From Lachancea kluyveri NRRL Y-12651 (Eukaryota > Ascomycota > Saccharomycetes > Saccharomycetales > Saccharomycetaceae): 64,000 bases of DNA. The number at the start of each line of letters is the position of its first letter. The stretch's first letter is position 1. Position numbers and translations under genes: made by a program. The stretch spans positions 1,303,623 through 1,367,622 of the forward strand of contig CM000694.1 in NCBI GenBank assembly GCA_000149225.2, read 5' to 3'. Shown here piece by piece: positions 1-11,600 of this stretch. Under the pieces are notes generated by a model, which was not told the origin of the DNA, did not search any database, and worked only from the letters and a program-made list of their open reading frames with translations.

Positions 1-260
1 TGATTGTACTCTTTGCTGTCATTATCTCTTTCCCGTTTATATCCCTTAATTTCAATATTAACTGCAGTTTCCTCTGTTGTTATGCCTGGCTTGCTCATGT
101 TTCTCATCTTGTGTTCTTTGTCATCGAAGGCTGCTTTCCTTTTCCTGTACTTCAGCTGTGTATGGCCAGGCAATAGCCTGGCATGTTGTGTACTAGTAGG
201 TACATAGCTGGTTTTGCTACCATTTCTGGCCTCTAATTGCGGTCTATGTGATGTTGTCAT
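1..260 (-). CDS. CWC15: Cwc15 splicing factor, N-terminal part (gene runs off the left edge)
   Basis: This is a partial gene. It starts at the ATG at 260-258 on the minus strand and stays open to base 1, so about 86 codons are visible and the C-terminus lies outside the window. The product begins MTTSHRPQLEAR and continues with a HARLLPGHTQLKYRKRK segment. These are the N-terminal signature of Cwc15/AD-002 proteins, small components of the Prp19-associated (NTC) complex of the active spliceosome. The rest of the visible part is charged and probably disordered, as is usual for the family. It is divergent from NBP2, with about 250 bp between the two start codons. S. cerevisiae has the same pair (YDR163W and YDR162C). 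The identification is firm; only the end is missing. Confidence 0.9.
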   Translation of the reverse strand, partial: MTTSHRPQLEARNGSKTSYVPTSTQHARLLPGHTQLKYRKRKAAFDDKEHKMRNMSKPGITTEETAVNIEIKGYKRERDNDSKEYN

Positions 261-512
261 TTGATATTGATGCTCTTCTTTTGTAAGACATTTGTTTGAC
301 TTTCCCAATTTTTTAAAAGCCCCGAGTTTTAAGCAATACCATTCAGATTCGTAACTCTGATATAAAAGCAAAAAAAACAATAAAACCAGCGCCAGTAGAG
401 CGAAAAACTGTCTAGAGGATCAAGTCAGTATAATTTTACTTCTCTTTAGAATTACAAGCGTACAAATTCCCTCCATACCCTACTGCTTACCCAATTTTGT
501 CCATTGATCCAG

Positions 513-1136
513 ATGAGCGTCAACACTCCGGAGTATAAGGATTCAAGAAATCCTGTAGAAACAGACACTGAGAAGAAGGCTCTAGAAGAAGAGACTGCTG
601 CTGGGTACATATCGATCAAGGACTATGCCTATCAAGAATCAGATCCGCTGCATTATGGCTATTTTGAGGAATCCTCTGATGACGAAGGAAATAAGGAGAA
701 TATCAAAAACTGCGAAGGCACAGGTGATGGCCTATTTGACAAAAGGCAAAGTATGATATTACCTTCTGACTATATTGTGAACCACAAGGCTGTTGCCATT
801 TACGATTTTATACCTGAAAATGACAATGAGCTGGCGTTAAAAGAAGGAGACGTAGTATATATCAGTTACAAACACGGTCAAGGGTGGCTGGTGGCTGAAA
901 ACGAAGAACGCACTAAGACAGGTCTAGTACCAGAAGAGTATGTCTCATTTATAGAGGATGATGAAGATACACAATCAGGTGCAGAGGAAGAAGCCAGGCC
1001 ATTTTATCTGACTCATTTCATAACGCAAAACATGGGCAAGACAACCAGCAACGAACGCACAAATGATGAGGATGAATGGGAAGATATAGATGATGTCGAA
1101 ACTGATATCAAAGAGAATCTAAAAATATCTAATTAA
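513..1136 (+). CDS. NBP2: Nbp2-like SH3 adaptor protein
   Basis: A 207-residue protein starting at the ATG at 513; the frame is open a few codons further up but holds no earlier ATG. The order is an acidic N-terminus, a GYISIKDYAY segment followed by PLHYGYF, an SH3 domain at about residues 91-149 (ALYDF-type motif as AIYDF, then GQGWLVAE and GLVPEEYV), a PFYLTHFITQ segment and an acidic tail with DEWEDIDDVE. All of these are shared with S. cerevisiae Nbp2 (236 residues). In S. cerevisiae Nbp2 recruits the phosphatase Ptc1 to the Hog1 and cell-wall MAP kinase pathways. It lies between CWC15 and ACL4, as in YDR161-163, and is convergent with ACL4. Confidence 0.93.
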   Translation: MSVNTPEYKDSRNPVETDTEKKALEEETAAGYISIKDYAYQESDPLHYGYFEESSDDEGNKENIKNCEGTGDGLFDKRQSMILPSDYIVNHKAVAIYDFIPENDNELALKEGDVVYISYKHGQGWLVAENEERTKTGLVPEEYVSFIEDDEDTQSGAEEEARPFYLTHFITQNMGKTTSNERTNDEDEWEDIDDVETDIKENLKISN

Positions 1137-1277
1137 AGAAGTGTTCTTTACTTTAGCCCTATGTACAATACTTCAGAATTTCTTTAGAAAAAATCAAAAA
1201 AAAAAATGCATTCTTCACTTCTTCTTAGCACCATTAGATGTTAATATACAAAATTGATCCTACTCGATGTGATAAGT

Positions 1278-2420
1278 CTATTCCTCGTACTCCAATTCAA
1301 TAGCGTCTTCCTCGTTAACTTCTTCTCCATTCTTTAATTTTAGTAGTTCGGTAATGTCGACGGGGCCTCCCAATTCTTGCAATAATCCGCTAGCACCAGA
1401 GAATAGTTCTTGCGCAATTTCATCATCAGGGTCAGCATTTTCTCCAATTTTCACTGCAAAACTCAATGAAACGCGGGCTTCATAGGCACTTTCTTTAGTA
1501 GATTCATTAGTCAAGTCAAGTGGTAGTTCCTGGAAGTGTTGGTTAAATTCGTAGATATTGCCTGGGTTTAGCTCCAGTGATGGGTTAGACAATCTAAAAA
1601 GCTCCAGTTTACACATCAGGTAGTGAATAAAGCCTTCTAGGTAATATCCCTCTAAATTATCTTCATCAATATCTTTGATAGCGCCGACAATGTGTAAAGC
1701 AGTTTCATAAGACCCCATCTCAACACACATCTTAGTCAAATTTAATAAAGGCTGTAGTAGCTCAACGTACTCTGTGTGAGTAAGCTTCTGTGATCCGGTA
1801 TTCTCTTCTAATGATTTTTCGATAGCCTCTTTTTTCAATTGGAAGAATTTCCAGGACTCAGTAAATGCATCATTTGCATCAGAAAAGCGCTGCTGGGATA
1901 TTCTAATGGATCCTAATGTGGACCATGCTTCTGGGGATCTGCTCTCGGAAATTTCCATGGCTTTAGAGATTAGTTCTTCACATTGGAGTTCTGCGTCAGG
2001 TTCCATACAAAGGTCTGTCATCCATATTTCGATCATCGCTAGCAAACCGCTAACAATCTTATCTACTTGCTCTTGTTCCAAGGAGTCGCCTGCCTGGCTA
2101 GAGATATTCTCAATACCCCTCACCAACATGCTGATTCCATCTTTGCCACCTGTGACTTGGCCTATAGTAAAAAATTTCTCAGATCCACCAGTGACACCTT
2201 GAGGATCAAGTTCGCAAGCACGGATTAGTAGCGGATAAGCTTTTTCTAGTTGACCGTGCTCCAAATAAATATTAGCATACACCTGATGAAGAATTACATT
2301 GGAAGAATTTGTAGTTTTCAGGGATTTCTTATAAGGTTTTAAAATTTTCAACGCTTCTTTTGCATTGTTAACAGCGAGAGCGCTTTTTGCTTGATTAATA
2401 GCTGTATCCAATTGACTCAT
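1278..2420 (-). CDS. ACL4: Acl4, assembly chaperone of ribosomal protein L4
   Basis: A 380-residue protein (S. cerevisiae Acl4 has 387) starting [15 protein letters not shown]. It is mostly helical with tetratricopeptide-like pairs, for example near residues 10-75 ([15 protein letters not shown] and [21 protein letters not shown]) and 165-200 ([23 protein letters not shown]). The tail is very acidic. Acl4 binds newly made Rpl4 and escorts it to the pre-60S ribosome. The promoter at 2511-2531 has PAC and RRPE-like elements, which fits a ribosome-biogenesis gene. A 26-base A run (2532-2557) lies between this promoter and the end of SSY1. Identification rests on the matching N-terminus, length and synteny. 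Confidence 0.92.
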   Translation of the reverse strand: MSQLDTAINQAKSALAVNNAKEALKILKPYKKSLKTTNSSNVILHQVYANIYLEHGQLEKAYPLLIRACELDPQGVTGGSEKFFTIGQVTGGKDGISMLVRGIENISSQAGDSLEQEQVDKIVSGLLAMIEIWMTDLCMEPDAELQCEELISKAMEISESRSPEAWSTLGSIRISQQRFSDANDAFTESWKFFQLKKEAIEKSLEENTGSQKLTHTEYVELLQPLLNLTKMCVEMGSYETALHIVGAIKDIDEDNLEGYYLEGFIHYLMCKLELFRLSNPSLELNPGNIYEFNQHFQELPLDLTNESTKESAYEARVSLSFAVKIGENADPDDEIAQELFSGASGLLQELGGPVDITELLKLKNGEEVNEEDAIELEYEE

Positions 2421-2510
2421 TTTGGAAGGACGTTTCTACTAGATGAAGCCTCTTTTATCTATTTAATTGATGTTTCCTAAACCACTTTTATTTATCTATA
2501 AACTACTCAT

Positions 2511-2531
2511 CTCATCGCAGAAAAATTTTTC
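2511..2531 (-). promoter_or_regulatory. PAC and RRPE-like elements of ACL4
   Basis: CTCATCGC (the PAC element GCGATGAG read on the minus strand) lies at 2511-2518. An AAAAATTTTTC block like the RRPE follows directly at 2521-2531, about 90-110 bp upstream of the ACL4 ATG. In yeasts this pair marks ribosome-biogenesis genes and is read by Dot6/Tod6 (PAC) and Stb3 (RRPE). Confidence 0.7.
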
Positions 2532-2557
2532 AAAAAAAAAAAAAAAAAAAAAAAAAA
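2532..2557. repeat. Poly(A) run of 26 bases
   Basis: A homopolymer of A on the plus strand directly next to the ACL4 RRPE-like element, in the SSY1/ACL4 intergenic region. It probably acts as a nucleosome-excluding promoter tract. Its exact length is prone to sequencing error. Confidence 0.8.
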
Positions 2558-2589
2558 TCGAAAAAGAAATATCGACGTGAACTACGATA

Positions 2590-5142
2590 TTAAAACAGCC
2601 ACGTGATCCATCTTATAGCTCTTTCCTTGAACGTATCAGAATACTCATGGTGTTCATCCCAAATCATTCTATCTATCTCCCGCCTGCCACTATCCATATC
2701 CAATTGATCTAGCCGCTGTATCTTAGATGTGCCAAATGTCTTGTAGCCGAGGTAACAAACTGTGAAAAACATCAATCCACCGTATGCAGAAAAGAATACT
2801 TTAGTGTTCCAAAGACCAGGTAGAAAAGTTGTGAATCCCATAAATAATACCAATATTGTAGACCCTAAAAGCCCATAAAATGCCAAATAAGGTTGGAATG
2901 GTGAGCGGTAGGGGAAAGAAGGATCGTCTCTTGAAATAATATCAGGCCGTTTTTTTAAGGCATAGTAAAACCTCAAAAAAGAAATATTTAACCCCATCCA
3001 AATGATACAGATGGATGCACTTGAAATATTTGCTAATGCTTGAAAATTTTCGACTGATTCCTTACTCACGGATAGGTACGATGTAACACCAAATGCGCCA
3101 CAAAACAGTACTGATACGTAGGGAATCCCTTTCTTACTACAACGTCGAAACAATTCAGGAGCCTTTCCCTGTATCGACATAGAATATAATGTTCTGCTTG
3201 AAGCATATAATGAGGAGCATCCAGCGCTGGGTCCGAAAAATATCAAGATCCCATTCAAAACTGACGAAAAAGTGCAGAGTCCAAAACTTTGTAAGGCCAA
3301 TACCCAAGGACTTTGACTACCATTTATAGCACCATCTAGGTTAACGACCAAGTTTTTGTTGCAAGAAGTTTCAATTTGCCATTTTGTGCCGTAATCATCG
3401 ATTGTAACGTCTTTACCAGGTGAGGCATAATATCTCAATAGACGTGGGTCACCGCTGTATATGTTCAAACCCACCAGAAAAATAGAAAAAAGGTAAAGTA
3501 TAATGATTATTATGAAAGTTCGCTTGGTAGCAGATGGTAGAGTTTTTCTTGGGTTGACGGCTTCGCCACTTGCGACAAATGCTAATTCCACGCCACTGAA
3601 GGCAAAAGAGGATATCAACATCACCACTAAAACTGCTAAAAAACGTCCCTTTGAACCACCAATTCCATCAAGACTACCCGAACCCTTATCTCCTAAATCA
3701 AAAGTTGGCCTAAAGAGCCCGTATGTTAGTCCCTCTGGAGATTTGGAACTGTCCCAGTATCTGAATCCAACTCTGCTGTGACGATGAGCACCAGCCCCAG
3801 CATTCAACGCAATCATTGCAATCATCATCATTACTGTAATTAGAATTTTGAAAAATGTACTTCCGTAGAGGATTTCTCCCAGAATTCTAACATCCAGCAA
3901 ATTAATGAATATAGCAAAGAGCAAAAATAGTGTCACAAATCCAGCAGTAGAACCACTTGGAACATTTAAATGTTCATAGTAACTCAGCATAAAAGTACTA
4001 GCAACAATTTGGTTTGGTAGTGCAATCACAAATGAAAACCAGTAAGACCAGCCCAAAGCAAACCCAAAAGCATCTTCGACAAATCTCGAAGCTAGTCCCG
4101 AAAATCCAGATGATATGGGAATTAAGGTTGAAATCTCGGTGAATGAAAGCATAGTGGCCAGCACTATACTTGCGCAGAGCAAAAATCCTAGTAATGTTCC
4201 AAATGGGCCAGCCACTGTAAAAGCTTTTCCTGAAGTAAGAAAAAGGCCAACTCCTAGTGATGCTCCAATGGCAATCATTTGTAAATGCCTCACGTGTAGT
4301 TTTCTTTGAACATGGTATACATCATTATGTCCCGGCTGTGGTAATTTACTTGCTAGTGTTTTTTTGATCTTTTGATATTCACACATTATTGGACTTGTTG
4401 TGCGACCGGTATTATTGCTGGATGAAGAAAGTTTGTATTCAAATACCGAGTAGGGCTGTTCAATGTTTTCATCAACGTTTTCATCAATCGCCAGTTGTAC
4501 GTTTTTCTCCAAATCAATTATATGTGTATCATTTGAAGAAACAACTTGCCCACTTGTTGCATCTTGAAAGGTAGAGCTCTCAGACATGTGATTTTCATGA
4601 GTGCAAATACCCTTAAGTAATCCCGAAAATTTCTGTCGTATTTTTAAGGGTTTCATTGATTTATTTTCGTCCTCTGTTCCACCAACGTAGTTTTTAAGTA
4701 GCGTATCACTGCTTAATATCTGCACACCTCGGCTTTGCTTGTCCTGCAACAACTTGTTTAGTTTCTCCCGCAAAGCAAACTCTCTTTCAACTTTATCGTT
4801 GTATATTTGGAAATCGTCTAGTTCGATTCCATGGGACGCACTTTCATGCCCCGATGTCATTGCACCAGAAGTCATGATGTGGTGCAGTTGGTTGTTATCA
4901 TTGTGAACTTTATGAGCATAGCGATCGCTAAGGTAAAACCTACTATTTTTAAGTTTCTCTGTCAAACTGACATTACTACCACCTGCCTCCTGCCCTATAA
5001 TCTCCCATAAAACGTTTGTATTAATTGAGTCTCCAACACTCTCTAAATCCTCTGAATCTTTTGGAGCTGTTTCAGTTGGCGATGTAATCTCCAAGTTATT
5101 CTTATCAGGAAATAGACTTTTAATGGGATTGTCAATGTCCAT
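2590..5142 (-). CDS. SSY1: Ssy1, amino-acid sensor of the SPS system
   Basis: An 850-residue protein (S. cerevisiae Ssy1 has 852). The ATG at 5142-5140 is the first in frame. A long cytoplasmic N-terminal region of about 280 residues precedes an amino-acid permease (APC) fold with about 12 membrane segments. The conserved core starts KLPQPGHNDVYHVQRKLHVRHLQMIAIG, and GFRYWDSSKSPEGLTYG and the tail TSKIQRLDQLDMDSGRRE are nearly the same as in S. cerevisiae. Ssy1 senses external amino acids at the plasma membrane and, with Ptr3 and Ssy5, triggers cleavage of Stp1/Stp2. The long N-terminal domain separates it from ordinary permeases. It follows ACL4 as in YDR160-161, but NHA1 now lies on its other side. 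Confidence 0.95.
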   Translation of the reverse strand: MDIDNPIKSLFPDKNNLEITSPTETAPKDSEDLESVGDSINTNVLWEIIGQEAGGSNVSLTEKLKNSRFYLSDRYAHKVHNDNNQLHHIMTSGAMTSGHESASHGIELDDFQIYNDKVEREFALREKLNKLLQDKQSRGVQILSSDTLLKNYVGGTEDENKSMKPLKIRQKFSGLLKGICTHENHMSESSTFQDATSGQVVSSNDTHIIDLEKNVQLAIDENVDENIEQPYSVFEYKLSSSSNNTGRTTSPIMCEYQKIKKTLASKLPQPGHNDVYHVQRKLHVRHLQMIAIGASLGVGLFLTSGKAFTVAGPFGTLLGFLLCASIVLATMLSFTEISTLIPISSGFSGLASRFVEDAFGFALGWSYWFSFVIALPNQIVASTFMLSYYEHLNVPSGSTAGFVTLFLLFAIFINLLDVRILGEILYGSTFFKILITVMMMIAMIALNAGAGAHRHSRVGFRYWDSSKSPEGLTYGLFRPTFDLGDKGSGSLDGIGGSKGRFLAVLVVMLISSFAFSGVELAFVASGEAVNPRKTLPSATKRTFIIIIILYLFSIFLVGLNIYSGDPRLLRYYASPGKDVTIDDYGTKWQIETSCNKNLVVNLDGAINGSQSPWVLALQSFGLCTFSSVLNGILIFFGPSAGCSSLYASSRTLYSMSIQGKAPELFRRCSKKGIPYVSVLFCGAFGVTSYLSVSKESVENFQALANISSASICIIWMGLNISFLRFYYALKKRPDIISRDDPSFPYRSPFQPYLAFYGLLGSTILVLFMGFTTFLPGLWNTKVFFSAYGGLMFFTVCYLGYKTFGTSKIQRLDQLDMDSGRREIDRMIWDEHHEYSDTFKERAIRWITWLF

Positions 5143-5345
5143 AACCAACGAAACAAATATATTAAAAAGGCTCTAAGGGCTTGGCCTGTATAAAAACTAT
5201 TAAAACGTAACTATATTTAAGAAAAGGCGGCATACATGAGGGACGAAATTTTCTAGTGATTCTGTAATCATTTACGACGATTATGGGCCGAACAGTGTAA
5301 CATTAATATACAACAATTGAACAAAATATCTGGGTATTAGAGTTG

Positions 5346-8300
5346 TCATTTGACATGGAAAGTACGGCCAATGACATTTTTGACTTTATCAGTAGTGTTT
5401 GGGCCTTGATTACCTGCACGAGCAGTAGGAACAGGTAGTTCCTCTTCATCGTCCTCATCTCTTGGCGCGGCAACACGGCCTAATGCAGTCAAACGTCTCG
5501 CCCTCTCTACAGCAGTCTCTTGTTCTTCTCCTTGTTCTTGTTCATCCTCTTCGTGTTCTATTCTATCATTTCTCACATTAGAACCATCAGTTTCAGAATA
5601 ATTGTCGTCCGTAATGTTTTCGATGTAATCGCCATCACCTTCGTAGTTATCCTCATTAGATTCGTATTGCAAGTCAGCACCATCTGATGATGGGACTGGT
5701 GTTAGTGTCTTTTGCTTCTTCTCATTCTTTTTGTTAACCGGTAGTTGTAGAGTATCCTTCTTTTTAGGCTCTGGCTTATCATTGGAAATAACCTTACCTA
5801 AACCGACGGCGGATAGGGCCTTGGCAACAACACTGGGGCTTCTGTTTCTCTGTTCAGAAGACTGGTTTGAATCACTATGCGTGTTGATTCTATAACGCCT
5901 CAAGACTTCACCATCCTCGTTTTCTATGATTAATTGATTATCAATCTTATAAGCAAAGTACTTTGAGCCGTGTTCATCGTCAACAAGCGTTTGCCTTCTA
6001 AAGTGGGGAGGCGTCAACACCTTCCTTAAACCAGTTGACTTAGTCGAAGAAGTTCTGCTCAAATTACCAGAGTGTCCACTTCCAATGTTTTCTTCTTCGT
6101 CCTTAGGCTCTCTGTTCAAACTAGCTTGATGAATGATTTCACCTTGCTTGTTTTCAATAATAATTTGATTACCTTCTGCATAAGCAACGGCATCTTCTTC
6201 CTCTGATTTGCTAGCCATCTCGTGCTTTTTCTTTTCGAATTCCGTACCATAGCTATCTTGAGACTCTCTGCCATCATGGTCAGATTTTTCGTCGTAGTAG
6301 TCATTAGACGAAGAAGTAGTGCCTCCAGCTGGGAATGGAATTTGCTCGTGATTGAACGTGTTAGCAGGGGTAATACCAGTTTTTCTTTTATGGAGCACCT
6401 GCTCCTCGATATCTTCTTTTGAAGTCACTGGGACGTTAGATGCTACGGTATCCAGGTTGGCAATGGCACCTGCAGCTTCTTTATCATCCATAATGCTGAC
6501 AGCTTCAACCTCACGCCCATCTACATCATCGTCTTCATCTGGACTTTCATCATAGTCCTCATAATCTTCTTCGCCTGTTGGTCTCAATGAAGAGCTCAAT
6601 GCAAAAGCAGCAGCTTGTGCTTCTTTTTCACGTTGTAATCTTTCCTTATGTAATTGAGCATCTTGATCCTCCTCGCTGTCAGACTTCCATGATTTGGTTC
6701 TAAATAAGTCCTTCTTCTTACTTCTTCTCTTCTTGGCCGTTTTTCTTTTCATACCACCTATAGGCTTTGCCGGAACTCCACTGGTTTCCACAGTGCTGTG
6801 TTTGGAAAGGGTATCAGACGGAGCCATGGTATCAATACGGTGTAAGGAGAAAGAGCGTCCAGCCTTGTCCAAAGCCGGTAATCTTTGCATCCAGGAAGAA
6901 TTGCGTCCATTGCCGTTGGTAGTGTGGGCGGTGAATGATTTAGTTAAGGTAATTGTGTTCAAGTGACGACCCAATGTAATAACTGCGACGGAAGACCCAT
7001 GAACAATAATGGAGGTGACAATAAAAAAACATACAATTGGCCAAATGCAAGAAATTAATTGCCAGTGTTTAGAACCTTTTTCGGGCAGATGTCTCAGAGG
7101 AGTTTCTTCGCCAGTAGCATTTGCCTCTAGTTCAGATCTAGCCAAGATGGCAGCGAATATTGCGCCGACACCAATTGGGCCAAAATGGCCAACAAATATT
7201 GCTTCACGCCAAGATTTGATATCTGGGATAAATGGTTTGATCGCTAGGACAGCGGGGATTCTGCGTAAAAATATCACGACTACTGCCAATATGATCAGAC
7301 GCCAGATATTCGTGCCAATTTCTGGATTATTAAATTGTTCCCAGGGAATAATAGCACCGAAATAGATAAAGTACGCCAAATTCAACAATAAGTCGATAAC
7401 AGTAGAAACTTTACTTTCTTCTGTTCTCTTCGAAAACCAACCGTCCCAAGCAAAGGCTGCGCCGGCTGCAAAAGAAACTAGAAGATCATCGACCCCTAGA
7501 ATGGAACCAAACCCTGCACAGGTCAAAGCCAAAACAACATAGAACGCTAGAAATGATTCACGATCAATTATTTTTTTTTCTTCAGCAAATCGAATAGCAC
7601 GTCTGCCCCCATAACCAATCAGCACACCAAAGATACAGCCAAAAAGACACTCGTAAAGAATGGTAACACATATCCAATCCTTCACAATTTCCCTACCATT
7701 TCCTGGGTGAATTATCATATTCAAAGACAAGTAAATGAAAGGAAACGCCATACCATCATTACAACCACTTTCTGCTGACAATAAATTTCTCAAATGGCCT
7801 GGAACCCTTTGTGCAAATTTACCAGAGACAACTGACTGTGCCAAGATAGGATCGGTAGCGGTAATACATGCCGAAATTAGCAAACTTTCAGGGAAGTTTA
7901 GACCAGGAATCAGAATCCAAATAAACAGGCCGATTACTAGCCACCCAACAGTCATCACGGGGAGTAAAAGTATTCCAACGGATAGCCAGTGTTTCAACAT
8001 ATACTTCTTAGGAAGTTCGACGGCAACAGCAAAAATTTGTAAACATAGAACAACACGTGAAATCTCTAGGGTAATCGAGTCTGAATTACCCCAAGATACG
8101 GGACTGAACCAGTTCAAACAATGAGGACCAACAATAAGTCCAAAAATAACGGCAACAGTAGATTCACCAATGTACAACTTTTCTTTTACAAAAAGTGAGA
8201 CTAGTGAGAAAATCGAAGAAAATACACCGATACAGGCATATGCGATGTGTGGTTTACTAACCTTATTGCATCGGATAAGTTAGTATTGCTATGGGCAAAA

Positions 8301-8397
8301 GCGATGCTTCAGTTGTACTGAAGCTGCAGAAAAGTTGCAGAAGCAGTGCTTCTAGTAGATTAATTTTACATACTTCTAGCTGTTCCCAAACAGCCAT
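5346..8397 (-). CDS. NHA1: Nha1 plasma-membrane Na+(K+)/H+ antiporter, two exons
   Basis: Exon 1 is 8397-8374 (ATG plus seven codons, MAVWEQLE) and exon 2 is 8261-5346, beginning VSKPHIAYACIGVF. Joined they give about 979 residues and match the S. cerevisiae start MAIWEQLEVSKAHVAYACVGVF without a gap; S. cerevisiae Nha1 has 985 residues. The first ~430 residues form the membrane antiporter domain, with CITATDPILAQ, SAESGCNDGMAFPF and GVDDLLVSFAAGA; the Asp pair in the last motif is needed for transport in the family. A hydrophilic tail of over 500 residues follows, rich in Glu, Asp and Lys, with ENKQGEI and IENEDGEV segments known from Nha1. It exports Na+ and K+ and helps set cell pH and potassium. 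The S. cerevisiae orthologue is YLR138W on another chromosome. Confidence 0.93.
8262..8373 (-). other. Intron of NHA1 (112 bp)
   Basis: On the minus strand the intron begins GTATGT at 8373, has the consensus branch site TACTAAC at 8285-8279, and ends AAG at 8262. Without splicing, exon 2 has no in-frame ATG before a TAA stop, and its conserved start VSKPHIAYAC would be cut off. Splicing restores frame and the exact family N-terminus. AAG is a less common acceptor than CAG or TAG, but it is the first AG after the branch site. From memory, S. cerevisiae NHA1 is annotated without an intron. Confidence 0.88.
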
Positions 8398-8635
8398 AGT
8401 CAACTAAATATGTTAGTTTCTTCTTTGACGTATAAAATATCGCTACTTCAGCTGTTGGTTTCTCCAGAACGCAATGATAATCTGAAGAAGCTGTCGTACC
8501 CAGTTGGCAATATCAGATTGCGATTTTGTGATCATAAATCAGGGTAACATCTCAAGTTCGATCAGAGTAGGGAACCACTTATCTTATCGTAAAAATACAC
8601 GTGTAATTAAGAAATTAATAATATTTACAGGTTTA

Positions 8636-11600
8636 CTACTTGTTCAGCTTCTTTTTCACAGATGCAATTAAATCTTTTAACTCCAAAACGCTTTTAGGGA
8701 CTTCATCACTGATGATAGTGTTGTTTTCTGGCGGCTGTAATGATGCAGTGTGTTCTTTATCTGGTTCACTTGCAGCATGTGTATCTCCAAGTGGCCTTGC
8801 TGGTGGCTCTTGAGGTGTCCTTAGAACTATATCATTTATTGGTGTGGAAAATTCAGAGCCAAATGTAATGTTAGACAACCCGCTGGTATTAGCAGTCCCC
8901 TGGCTGCCAACAGCGGCGATGGATGGTGTCTGCAACAACCGAGGATTATTCATATGTGTGTTTCTCGTGTGGCTTGGAGTACCAAGCAGCGTAGGCTGGG
9001 TACTTAGTGCATTCATTTTAACTTTTGCGGCTAGGTGAGATGATACTGATGGCAATGAAAATGATGACGATAACCGTTTATCTGACACAATAATGGGTAG
9101 TGGCGTCTTGAATTTATTCTTAAGCGACTCTGATAACAAAACTTGAAGTTTGCCTTTACGAGATCTTGGGGACGCTTCGGCGTGAGATCTCAGGTGGGCA
9201 TACGTGTTTTTTAGGTCTTTTTCTTTTTCGTACTTTTCCTTCTCCAATTCTAGCATTCTATGCATTTTCTCGTCTATATTTTTGGTGTTCATTAGGTGAG
9301 ATTGGAAAGGTGAAGAATATGCGGCTATGCTGACACCTGACAGGCTTCGTTGCTGCAAGGATTGGTTGTACTCACCACGTTCAGTTAATTCAAATTTGAA
9401 GCTAGAGGCCATATTTGTCAATCCATCTGCTAATCTTTTGTGGGGGTTATCATCGGTCATCTTGACAATTTCTATCTTTGTTATAACGGTACCAAAAATT
9501 TTTGAAATCTTGTTTAGTTTCAGAAACTTTGAAATCTCATTAAGGTTTAATGGACTTTCTGCAGATTCCCAGTAAATAAGCATAATTTCAAACTTGTAGT
9601 TGGTATTCAAAACAATACCATGAACTAGTTCGATTAACTTCTCACCGTCTTGTCTTAGCTTCATCTCCAAATCAAATATATCTGAATCGGTAACACCAGT
9701 ATTGAACACTAGAAGCTGCAGGTTCTGAAAGACAGAAGGGACAAACTCCGGTTCACAAGGTGTAAAATTCACAGATAATTGTTTGCTAGTAATATTTTTC
9801 GGGTGTCTTGGGTTGTCTCCCAGCCCGAATTTGCTTAATAACCAACTGCCAGATATGGAGTTCCAATCTTTTGAATAGATAAATATGTCGACATTTTTTG
9901 GAGGCCTAAAATCCATACTATTAGATGACCTTTTTAGATCTCTCCGTTCAATCGATTCCAAATTCAAAGCAATTCTATTGAAATATATTTCTTTTAGATT
10001 GATTGGTTCCCATATAGTCGAGTTCTTACGCACAGGTGTAGTGAAATGATTGTCTTCATTTGGTGTAGGAGTATAAAGTATTTGGCTGGCCGAAGATGAG
10101 GGTAATAAAAAGGAATTATTACCACCAATATCTGGAGAGTCATTCAATGCTCTCAATTTCTTTTTGGGAGCCCAAGTCGGAACACCCAACATTTTGCCCA
10201 CTTGCAAAAGTTCCTCTCTTTTTCTCTTCTTCAATTCACGATTCAATTTGCGAGAGTTATACTTTCCTTTCCATTTATCTAGGCCTCGTTTCAAAGTCCT
10301 GCTTTCTTCAAATTTTTCCGCCTTAGTTTCCAAAAATGTGAAATATAGCTTTTCGTGAATGAAGGCATGATAAAGTTCTTCAGAAAGTATTTCCAGCTTT
10401 GTTTCCTTTTCATTCTTTCTTTTTATACGGTCTTCGACTATATTGTGGACAAATTTTTGCACAACCTTTCTGGTTAATTCATCTGTTAGTTCAGAAAGTA
10501 TAGTGTTCCGCTGAAGTAATTTTTCCCTCTTGGCATGTTGTTCTTGCTCCAATTTTTGTTTTTGAATTTCATTATCCCTCTGTTCTTGTAGTATTCTCCT
10601 TTGTTCTAATTCTTTCCTTTTTTCTTCAAGTTGTTTGTGAATCTCAATTCGCTTTCTATGTTTTTCTTCTTCGTTTTGGTTCCCTAACTCTTGTTCTTTC
10701 ATTTTCCTTTCTTCTTTTTCTTTTTCTCTTTCTTTTTTATCTTTTTCCTTGTTTATTGCCTCTAAATTATGGGCTAAATTAATATTATTGATGCTGTCGT
10801 TATTATGATTGTCGAAGCTGTCAAACGTAGACAAAGTGCCCACAGTGTCAGTGAACGGAACGTCACTGGAAAAATTGGCACCAAACCCAGTAGAAGGAAA
10901 CTGAGAAGCGGCCTTAGAAGATTCCGTAATTGCTGCAGCTAACCCATGTTTATAGCCTCTGACCATTGGTAGTTCATTTGCAGATGGGATTGTGTTGACG
11001 TTGGGTTTACCTGCATTAATCAGTTGATTTAATGGAACGCGTTGCAATTTTTCATCGACGCATTTCAGATAACTTTGCTTAGGCGGTTTAGTATCGGGTA
11101 AGATGTGCGAGTGGTGAGTTAAACTTTTTAAAGCAACAGTATTACCTTCGATTTTAATAGAATAGTATTTGCAAAATGCAATGAGCTCATCATAATCATT
11201 GAAAAGAAAACTATCCATGAAATAATCAAATGGAACGGATTTATGCTTCTTGTTAAGAGAAAAACTTAAAGCTTTAAATGCGTAGAAGCGGATTTCTGTC
11301 AAATAAACTTCTAAGAATGAACTCATCAAAAATGGAACTTTGTCTGACTTGATTAATTCGAAAAACCTTGCATACAAATTCATACAGCTTTCGGTTTTGA
11401 TGTGACCTCTCTCGACGTAAGCAGAATTGGATACGATCCTTCTAAAGCACAATGCTAGCTGGACCAGATCGTCTTGAAATACGTGTTCCGGTAATTCTTG
11501 CGCCATTTTGTCATACTCCGGATCTCTTATTTTACTTAATAAAGAGTATGCTCTAAATTCTGCTTCATTTGGAGAGGAACCACCCTGACTTCTTACTTCA

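Noticed and set aside
5143-5345. A missing gene between SSY1 and NHA1
   Set aside because: Only 200 bp with no open frame; it is simply SSY1 promoter and NHA1 3' end.
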